From NCBI RefSeq assembly GCF_007655135.1, contig NC_045134.1, forward strand, positions 23,956,568 to 24,020,567: 64,000 nucleotides of DNA. Reading direction: 5' to 3'. The DNA is from Punica granatum. Taxonomy: Eukaryota > Streptophyta > Magnoliopsida > Myrtales > Lythraceae. Position 1 is the first letter of the stretch. Every line of letters begins with the position of its first letter. The notes beneath the pieces were generated by a model. It had not been told where the DNA came from, made no database searches, and saw only the letters and a program-made list of their open reading frames with translations. Positions 55,331 through 64,000 of this stretch are shown here, piece by piece. Made by a program: the position numbers and the translations under genes.

Positions 55331-55348
55331 TCCCCGGTGGAGTCGCCA
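55331..55348 (-). other. Primer-binding site of the minus-strand element
   Basis: The reverse complement reads TGGCGACTCCACCGGGGA, 3 bases from the LTR end at 55352. It differs at two positions from the plus-strand element's site and presumably uses the same primer tRNA. Confidence 0.8.
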
Positions 55349-55351
55349 AGC

Positions 55352-57937
55352 TGTGCGCACCCGAATTTCGTCTCGTCGAGGCACGCATACGCGCGCCTAT
55401 GCAACGTGACTTGGGAGTGTCCACCTTCCCGGGAACGCGCGATGGGCGCACGTGAAAAGGAGTCGCCACCTGCCATTTTACAACCCAAAGTCGAGGGTCA
55501 GCAAGTTACCCGGGTCTAGGGGTACGGGGTACACCTAATTGCTAAGGCATATGGTCTGCGAAACCCGAGGTTCCGAATTCGGAGGTTCTGTTACATGCGA
55601 GCCTATATCTCGCATGCCCTATTGGTACTGTAACTTGTCTAGGCTTGTCATTTTAATTTAATTACCGCTTAATTAAGTTCCGCTCATCTTACGCGTTTTG
55701 ACACCGTAAATTCGAAGAAACACTCCGACCATCCACTCTCCGATCGAGATTCTTACATGAATAAATGTACAATGTAAACCCTTACATTGTTCTCTCAAAT
55801 AAATAAAATACAATTTACAACGAAATCCCGGTCAGTTCGCGTTCGGCTATTATTCTACTCATGCTCACCGTGTGGTTTGAGTGATTGAAACTGAAATTAA
55901 AGCAATGCGGGCTCAGAGAGCCGGGGGTCGGGTCCAACCGAACCAACGGATGGCGAAAGAGTCACGTGACTCTCTTGATAGCCGTAGGATCGGTCGAGCT
56001 CCCGGGTCATGTCCGGCCACGACTTACTTACCCAATCCGAGTCGTCTTCCGCATAGACACTACTAGGAACGATGCAGTAAGTCGAAACAAGACCCGATTC
56101 TGTACTCGGGTTGCACACGTTAAGTGTGTGGGGTCGTTGGACCCCGTGATTAACAAGAGGGGGTGTTGGACCCCGTGTATATCATATCCTAGGAATTCGG
56201 GCTCGACCCACAATAAATAAATAGGAAACAGACAAAAGCAGCGAAAGCAGACAAAGTAAATGAAATCCGATGAACGTGTGAACGCAAAAGAGTTGTGTCT
56301 TTTAATGTCGTGTTTACGTGGTTAGCCGATTCGTGCAGGATTTCGATCGAAGCATATTCAATTATTCACATGTGCACGTGAATAAGCAAAATTAGTCACG
56401 ACAGAATTTAATTTCGTCAATTTTTAAGTCCGAATAATTAATTAAACCAATTTGTGTATTTAATTGATTTAATTCCCTTAGAGCCGAATGAACATGAGAT
56501 TGGTTCGTGTGTATTCGTTCTCGCTTCAAACAACCGGTTTTAATGTCGAATAATTAAAATATTCCAATTCGTGCTTTTGTTGGTTTAATTAAAACAACAA
56601 TTATTTTATTTTTTGTCATCCTTTTGTTTATATTTTTTTAATTTTTTTATTCAAATTTTCTGCACGACAATCACAAAATTTATCATCGCAACCATCAAAT
56701 TGATTTACAAATTAAGACCTACGCATGTCACTAAGTCAAAATAGTATACCTAATTTCGGTTTAAACCAGAAAACCAAGTGTTCAGACCGGACCGGGCGAT
56801 CTGGACAGTGCAGACCGACTGCAAAGGGGCACTGGGCCGACGAGCTGGGCCAGGAGTGAGGAGGTCTGGGCCGCATGCGTGTGTTGGGCTGAACGCGCGG
56901 GAGTTGGGCCGCGAAAGAGAGCGCTGGGCCGAGCGCGCTGGAACTAGGCCGAATCTGCAGGTGAGACGGAGCGAGTCGAACGTTGAATCAGGTCGGACCG
57001 TCTCTGCCGGACTGGACTGGGCCAAACGGACTGGGCCGAATCGGTTGGGCTAGACCTGCGCAAAACAAAGAAAGATGGGCCGAGCTCGTGAGAGAGAGTG
57101 GTCGGAGAAGATGAAGTCCGGGCGGAGGAAAGGAGTCTGACGACCGCAAATGGCGGTTCCCGCCTCTGGGCACCGCGGCGATGGCACGTGAGGCGGCGAC
57201 GAGCACCGCCTGGGCTACGCCGTGCTCGGGGGAAGCGTCACGAGGCTCGGGTCGGTTGGGATCGAGGAGATTTTCGAGATTTCGGCGAGGTTTTCGAGTT
57301 TTATGGCGAGGAGTTTTCGAGCTTAATCGCCGGAAATCCGGGAGGATCAAGAGGAGGAAATGAAGGGGTTTTGTTCGGGGTGAGATCGCGAGTTTGTTTC
57401 CGGGGAGAAATCGGAGCGGGATCGAGAGATCTTCGAGTGTGAGTCGGGATCCGAGAGTCGGGAGGGTTCGGGGGGAGAGCGAGCCAGAGAGATCGGGACC
57501 GTGAGGGAGAGATAGCGGTCGAGGGAACGTGCCGGGGAAGCGAACGGTGGCGTGTCAGGCGAGCGTGTCAGCGGTGGCAGGCGGTCGCGGTGGGTGGGCA
57601 ACCGCGGTGTGTCGGATGTGGCAAAGGGACGTCAGTGAAAAGAGAGGAGAAGAAGAGGGGGGAGAAGAGAAGAGAAGGAAAGAGCGGCGGGGACGGAAAG
57701 GAAGAGAGAGAAAAGAAGAGGGGCGAAGTGGAAAGAAATAAAGAGAAGGGACGAAAATGAAAAGGTCAGAAAGTTCTGACCCGCGTCAGAAATTCTGACG
57801 CGATCTGATCGGTCTGATGCAATGTGATCGGTCTGACGCGATCTGACCAATTTGACCCTTGGAGAGAGTTTTTTTTTAGTGACAAATGATAATTTTACCC
57901 TCCTTTTACCAGGGTGGACCAAAATGGGGTGTTGACA
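55352..57937 (-). mobile_element. 5' LTR of the complete minus-strand element
   Basis: On the plus strand it runs from TGTGCGCACCC to GTGTTGACA, 2586 bp, followed by the ATATG target duplication. It is the only full-length LTR of this element and contains the stretch deleted from the 3' LTR. It lacks about 20 bp near 56930 present in both 3' LTRs. Confidence 0.92.
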
Positions 57938-57942
57938 ATATG

Positions 57943-58680
57943 TGTGCTCTTTAATTTTGTAGGTACAATTCTACAATTTTATATACCCAATTGATTTGTG
58001 CACAATACGCTTACAATTTGTTGTTTATTGCACCTTGACCGCAACTATGCAGAAGTTCATATGCAAGATTTCATTACGATAAAATGAATTAATAAGAAAT
58101 GAATGTATATATTCCACTAAGAGAAATTAATATTCAATTTCGCTTCAAGAAATATCCCCAGTGGTAAAGAAAATGTTGAGAATGTTAATCCCACATTGAA
58201 AAAAAATAAATTAATATCCATGAGTTATATTAAGGGCATATGATAACGTGTAGGCATAATAAACTACACGTTGCACGCAAGGGCGGGTGTTGAAAATATT
58301 AATCTTACATTAAAAAAATAAATGAATATTCATGAGTTTAAATGATATTTGGATACTATACTTATCAGTTTGAACTTTTAAGTGGATATAGATCTGCACT
58401 CATATAAGTCTAATGAAAATTTAATAGAAAGAAAATGACTTTGACGCAAAGTAGTAATAATATGTCAGCTTCCATCAACCGCAATAGTAATAATAAGAAA
58501 ATGACTTGCGTAGGACGCAATAGTTTTTGTATGTACATGAACAGTCATGCCACGTTCTTGAGCTCTGCTATAGAATGCCAACAGCAGAGAGAAATTCGAT
58601 GCAAAAGTACGTGCGAAGTAACACTACCTTAATCTTAAGGGGTTAATTTAGTGGTAAAAAGGAACACAAGTATAAACATA
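57943..58680. other. AT-rich flank with LTR-like direct repeat
   Basis: Two related phrases about 120 bp apart (TGTTGAGAATGTTAATCCC at about 58172 and TGTTGAAAATATTAATC at about 58288, each followed by CATT and ATCCATGAGTT-like text) resemble starts of copia-type LTRs. No matching end or coding region was found. The short open frame at 58435-58632 matches nothing recognised. Confidence 0.4.
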
Positions 58681-58683
58681 ACT

Positions 58684-58935
58684 AATATATGTTGATGCAA
58701 TTAGTTCAATCAATTCAACGGTTATTCTCCTTAACTAATATATCAGATTCAAGTCTTGTGAATGTTCGGCACTAATTCTCTTTAAGTTAAGTCTCGAGTT
58801 CAAGTCTTGTGAATGGAGAGAATTATATATGGAGAGTTTTACCTTATAGTGAACCGACCCGACTTGAATAAGATTAGTGAGACATATTGGACTTTCGAAT
58901 ATAGGAGTAAAAAAAAAAATCGGACGAATTAATGT
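58684..58935 (+). mobile_element. SINE-family copy outside the duplication
   Basis: About 90 percent alike to 16570-16830 by eye, including flanking words TTGATGCAAT and AATTAATGTAGCATAAATTA. It is either an SINE dimer with long ends or a small duplicated block. Confidence 0.5.
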
Positions 58936-59683
58936 AGCATAAATTAATATAGCAAATCATATTAAAAAATCATATCAGTTCATTCTCATTAGATCATTGT
59001 GAAAATAATTATATAACATATTCTGCTCAAGTACCTTCTTGATTGGCATGATCAAACAAATCCATTTTAGAAACTATTACTCCAATGAATCTTTAAAAAA
59101 TAAATAACCACGTCATTTCATGTCTTGATCTTTTCCAGTTGTTGGTGTCGTACCGTCGAAATGTGCAACGACTCAGCTTAACTGGATAGAACAAACACCT
59201 AAAATAAAGAAATGTAGCAGTTAGTTACCTAGAAACAACGCAGACCTTTATAATCTTCACGAGATTTTGTAAACAGGGAACAATCAGATGCTTGGGTTTA
59301 ATCTTCTCTAGTGTAAACATAAAAGGATGCCACCTTCGTGGATTTATCATCCTCACCGAGTAATACTTACCATGAAAAAAAAAATAGTCATGATGGAATT
59401 ACTTTCAATACTAGTTTAATACATGTGCATTACACGGATTTCTTTTCTTATATTATAAATTATACTTAGTATTTTAGATTTGTAAAAAGAAAACCATTTG
59501 TTTTGAAAATTTTGAAATTTAACTAGTAATATGGAATGATTGAATAGATTTTTTTTTTCGGTAAGATTGAATTCTTTTACTGTGTACTATTTTAGGTGAT
59601 TCTTTGTTTCCCAAAAAAGTTCGGTTAAGAAAGAAAACTTTAAAAAGTATACTTTTATCAAATTTTTTTCCTTCTTGCCTAAT
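58936..59683. other. AT-rich DNA, no gene recognised
   Basis: No frame of note. A phrase at about 59410 (CTAGTTTAATACATGTGCATTACACGG) resembles an inverted, decayed Helitron terminus. Confidence 0.5.
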
Positions 59684-61222
59684 ATGATAGAATTAAAAGA
59701 ATTATTAATATATATATATATATTTTCCTTTAGTCATCAGAGATTCTTTTCCTTAATTTTATTTATTGCATTATATTAGGTGAAATAAAAAATCATAACT
59801 TTATAGATGTATTAGAAATTATAAAAATAATTATAACTTTTTATAATTTTAAGTCATACAAATGCAATCTATATAAAATAATAAAAGCCGGAGCGACGCG
59901 CTGGAATATGCTACGTAATACGAAGCCTAACTCTGGTTGTAAGACCTTTCATATCACCACCAACAAGAGTGTGACAATAGTTATAATATCATGCTGCCAC
60001 CTTGACTTTATAAGCCGAAAAGATTAAACTTATGAAAAGTCATAAATAATATATTCATGCTATTTATAATTAATAGAATTTTATTATTGTGAACTTAAAG
60101 AAGTGTCGTATTCTAGATAAAGAACCTATTTTTTGGCTCTATGATCTTTGACATTGAAAGGAAAATTTGAGAAAAAAATTCTTCATTAACTGTAGAAACA
60201 AAAAGATCAAAAATCATCATAATCATCTTGAGGTAAATAAATTATATTGTATATAGATTAGAGGGAGATAATTTTATATGAAGTATATAACAAAATTTTT
60301 ATTTAAGCAACTAATGGAATATTTGAGACAATACAGTCGTGCCATATATGGCATATATGGTATATATATTTTTATTTGATGTAAGAAATATTATATATTC
60401 ATTCGAGGATTTTTTAAATTAGGGAGAATCAATATATTCTTATAGTGAGTTGAGTACTTACATCATTCTACCAATCAAGGAGAGATTGCATTCATGAAAT
60501 GATAGGAAGATGTAAGAGAACAAACAAAATTATTTTCTAAAGGTCATAGTGAAAGAACTCAACAATAATAATTTTGTTAATTATTATAATAATTCTAGCC
60601 TGCGCAAGCGCGGGCCATTCATCTAGTTTTAATAATAAGAGGGTTTGTTCACATTATTTAAAATTTTAATAGGATCAATCAACTGTCTCAATAAATTGCC
60701 AGCTCCTCAATTAATTTAATTTTCACTTTCTTTTTACATAGTTCACATAGGATAGAAACTCTATGGTTAGTAATGTTATTCTTATTTTGACTACATATAA
60801 GGTGCTTTCTTTTTCTTATTTAATTTACAAAACATTAATTACCTTACAAATTTACTGTATTTATATTGATTACTATATGAAATGAACAACGTATTTTCAC
60901 ATAATCTTGAAATCTCAATAGCAATAAAATGCCTTGATAAGTCTAATTACTATATATCTTCAATTACTTTACAAACACAATTTGTTATTTGCATAATCCA
61001 TTTGTGACAAAATTTTATTTAGTATTACTAATTTCTAAACCTTGATAATTTGATATTAGTGTTTTTTTTTGCATTAAATAGGATGCATTTATTATATCTC
61101 AAGTCAATTTTGCTATATAATAGTTTTTTTGTCCCATACATTGCACGAGTTTGTTTTCATGTATTTCTAGACTAGACAATTTATTATTGTACTTATTTAC
61201 ATTTTAAAACACTAATTTTCTT
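59684..61222 (+). repeat. Block shared with 18502-20060
   Basis: Matches unit 1 from ATAGAATTAAAAG to ACACTAATTTTCTT with scattered indels, including the Helitron-like element. It is not present in unit 2, where the 4.2-kb segment is missing. Confidence 0.85.
59868..60626 (+). mobile_element. Non-autonomous Helitron-like element, second copy
   Basis: A followed by TCTATATAAAATAATAAAAG at the start; ends CCATTCATCTAG followed by T. The hairpin CCTGCGC/GCGCGGG (60599-60614) differs in sequence from the first copy but keeps pairing. 759 bp, no ORF. Confidence 0.7.
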
Positions 61223-61437
61223 GTTAAAAATAATATTAATGTTTTTATTAATTTTAATTTTCAAATAATGTGTTCAATATTTTTGTTATAACATAGAATA
61301 AGTTAATTATTATAATAATAATTTGAAACTAGTTATTTCAATTAATACCTGTCATATTTTTAAATTTAATGTTTATATAGATCTATCTCATATATTAAGT
61401 TTTGTAATTAGGGTAAAATTTTGTTTCGATCTTTTTT

Positions 61438-61832
61438 AGGGGTCGTTTGGTTCGCACTTCAAAATTAGAGTTGGAAACGAAAATGGAATAGGGCGGAATT
61501 GAAAACAGAACAAAAATCTTAATTTTTGTTTGATTTAGTTCGGAACAGGAATTAGATTTTTTTTATAACTAGTCGGTTGAAATAATAAATTTGTGGTTGT
61601 TATGAATCACAATGGATTGGAAGTTAGTTGAGATTTTCATGAAATTACTTTGAGTTATAAAAGTTTGATGCATTCATCTATTTCCCTAATATGTGGGGGG
61701 TTTCTGATTCCACTTTTTGGGGTAATTGGATTGCTGCATATGGGGCAATCGAAATCGAATTTTTTTATTAACAAACATCAATGATTCTGCTTCCGATTCT
61801 AGGGGATTTTCATAACAAAATAAATGCCCCTT
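61438..61832. mobile_element. Possible MITE
   Basis: The left edge AGGGGTCGTTTGGTTCG and right edge AAAATAAATGCCCCTT are imperfect inverted repeats, a common form for small plant elements. The interior is non-coding and the target duplication is not clear. Confidence 0.35.
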
Positions 61833-62560
61833 AAAAACATTATTTTGGAGACCCATATTTTTAAGTTCTATTTTTATTTTATGTTTATGAGGTTAAGTTT
61901 GCGGGGTGCTATATCATAAAATTTTTATTTATAAGATCATAATTTTTTCTATAAATTTTTATATATAATGAATTAATTTCTTTGTAGTGCTTATTTTATA
62001 AGACTTTTATGCCCTCTAACATAGTGTTATATCTGTCGGGAAATCTTTGTTCCAGTGAAATGGCCTCTAACATTATCTTTGTCTGCATCATAATTTCTAC
62101 CGCATTTTGTTTTTCTATTTCTTCCTTCTTTTTCTCAGTTAAACATCCAAATGCTAAAATAAACTCACGCATTCAAAATATTGGCTAATTTTAATAATTT
62201 TGCTATCTTATTTTATATATAATTAGTACCTTTGGATAATATTGTATTTTTTCCGGTGAATGGATAATATTAAATATTTTTAAATATTGAACGGGTGCAC
62301 CCCATTTACAATTACAAATTGCTTTCCTACTGCAAATGTACTTTCCTTTCAAATATAATATATACTAGTAAAAAAAATCTCATGCATTCACACGATCTAG
62401 AGCTTAAAGAAGCAAAATAAATTATTAACTAGTATGAATTCCATAAATGCACGGCTAAATTGTTTGCATAAATTTACTCTGCAACAATAAATAGGGAATT
62501 TAATAAATATGTAAATGACAGCTCCTAAATATTGTTATCAGAATCTATATAAGTATATAG

Positions 62561-62592
<32 letters not shown>

Positions 62593-64000
62593 GCAAGAAC
62601 ATGGTACACTCGGTCAAATGGCTTCAGAGTGTTCATTTTTTAATGAAAATTTGTCGATTTTTTGAGTTTTACTTAAAAAAAATTTTTAATTTTTGAATAT
62701 ATAGATATAGATTTGTGGGACGGTTCTTTCTTTTCTCATTTTTTTGGCTATCTTTAAAATTTTTATTTTTATTTTTAAAAGATATAAATATAGATTTGTA
62801 AGATCAATCGTTATTTTCTTAGGTTTTTAAGTTTTCATAAAAAAAAGATTTTTTTAAAAAACACACACTTATATATATAGATAGATTTATGGGACTACTA
62901 TTTTTTTATTTTTTCTAAATTATAAATATTTTATGAGAAGACCTAGATAAAACAAATCATGCAATTTTCTTTTCTAAGAATAAATCACATCATATATATA
63001 TATATATATATATATATTCATAGATTTGGTGTGCTGTCTTTTCAAAAAGCAAATTAGATTATATTATTTTTTCATACATATATAGTTACGATGTGTTTTA
63101 AGATTGTTCAGTCTAAACTAGTTATTTTCTTTAACATACCACGAAGTTTTGATGTGTAGTGCTGTTTGTTTTTAGGGTTGTTCTTGGATAGGTGGATATT
63201 TGTAAATACTTTTGAAGTTTTGATCTAATGAGAATTACAACTTATCCAGAAAAATATTTACGATGTGTTATTCATATTATATTTTGTATGATACGTTATA
63301 AATAACGGATGTACCACACAAAAGTTGATCAATCCGCCTCTGAAACATATTACTACCATTAGACTTCTCCAATTTTTCATACGCAAGCACACGAGTTTAT
63401 TTAAGTACATTTATAATTAGATTTTTGAACATGAGTTTTGCAGCTTTTTACTTTTTTTCTCATGTATAAACTTTTATAGAATTTTTGGGATTTCCAAATT
63501 TATGCATATGTTAACATAAGATAGGATGTAACACCATATGAATCGTGATAATATTGAAAACAAAAAAAAATCATATTGCCATGATGGGGATTTTTCTTCT
63601 AAATTTTTTATGCATAATCATGAAATATTGGATTTGTCAAGATTCAAATTAAATTCTCTTCTGTTATATGATTTTTTCCTTTATCTTATTCGTGAAATTT
63701 AACTACTATTAGTCTTATATATCTAATAGTATACTATTAGTAATCGTAAGTTACTACCTTTTTCGGTGTGCACTATTTTCAACAATTCATAATAAATATT
63801 TTATATAATGAAATTAACAAAGGAAAAGATCATATTTTATCATGTACGATATACAGACTCCATGACTAGTATAGATATAAAAAAAAGGAATGCACATCAT
63901 CAATGCTGACTCAAAGAGTTAATCTTAGGTTCCTACCAAAAAAAAAAGAAAGAGTTAATCTTAGTTCAATCTTATAAGAAATTAAGGGAAAGAATTGAAG
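61833..64000. other. AT-rich DNA, no gene recognised
   Basis: Very AT-rich, with TA dinucleotide runs at about 62565-62588 and 62995-63016 and repeated ATATATAGATAGA words. No reading frame, RNA gene or element ends were supported. Confidence 0.6.

Larger units (their letters stand above)
47058..57937 (-). mobile_element. Complete minus-strand non-autonomous Tat/Ogre-like LTR retroelement with TSD
   Basis: LTRs at both ends (47058-49131 and 55352-57937), a primer-binding site next to the 5' LTR, and a perfect 5-bp target duplication: ATATG at 47053-47057 and at 57938-57942. Total 10.88 kb. The internal region (49132-55351) contains the 29-bp array, segments homologous to the plus-strand element in inverted order, and no gag-pol. 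The gag-like ORF is almost wholly deleted. The element would depend on proteins from elsewhere if mobile. Confidence 0.92.

Overview
This is plant nuclear DNA, probably from a eudicot. It carries small intron-less secreted S-protein homologue (SPH, plant self-incompatibility S1 family) genes, Tat/Ogre-style LTR retroelements with multi-kilobase LTRs, tRNA-derived SINEs, hAT- and Helitron-type non-autonomous elements, and AT-rich intergenic DNA. No ribosome-binding sites, operons or bacterial genes are present. The species cannot be told from the sequence.

Layout. The dominant structure is a large direct tandem duplication. Unit 1 runs from before base 1 to about 27422 and unit 2 from 27423 to 51711. 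The join at 27423-27429 is a 7-bp identity (TGTCGGC). Each unit contains, in order: (a) the 5' LTR and internal region of a plus-strand retroelement that lacks its 3' end (1-8580; 27423-37170); (b) an intergenic block with SPH genes, all on the minus strand (8590-22630; 37180-47057); (c) the 3' LTR and 3' internal part of a related element on the minus strand (22631-27422; 47058-51711). In unit 2 the minus-strand element continues past the duplication end to a full 5' LTR at 55352-57937. It is flanked by a perfect 5-bp target-site duplication (ATATG). Bases 57938-64000 are AT-rich flanking DNA with a Helitron and other small elements.

Genes. Two SPH genes look intact in each unit: SPH-B (14009-14458; 42593-43045) and SPH-D (21791-22183; 46219-46611). 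SPH-A (11666-11899; 40256-40489) carries the same frameshift and truncation in both units. SPH-C (about 20344-20998) exists only in unit 1; it has lost its signal peptide and its 3' end is split by a MITE. The retroelements show no reverse transcriptase or integrase. Their only long open frame is a broken, coiled-coil-tailed ORF that resembles the DUF7745 type of plant retroelement protein, followed by exon-like segments with good splice signals. They look non-autonomous.

How it fits together. The SPH cluster lies between two related retroelements in opposite orientation, and both visible duplication breakpoints are inside those elements. The units differ by about 1-3 percent, by a 4.2-kb segment at 17050-21226 found only in unit 1, and by tandem-repeat length. 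SPH-D has 10 amino-acid-changing and 1 silent substitution between units, so the copies are diverging mostly in protein sequence.
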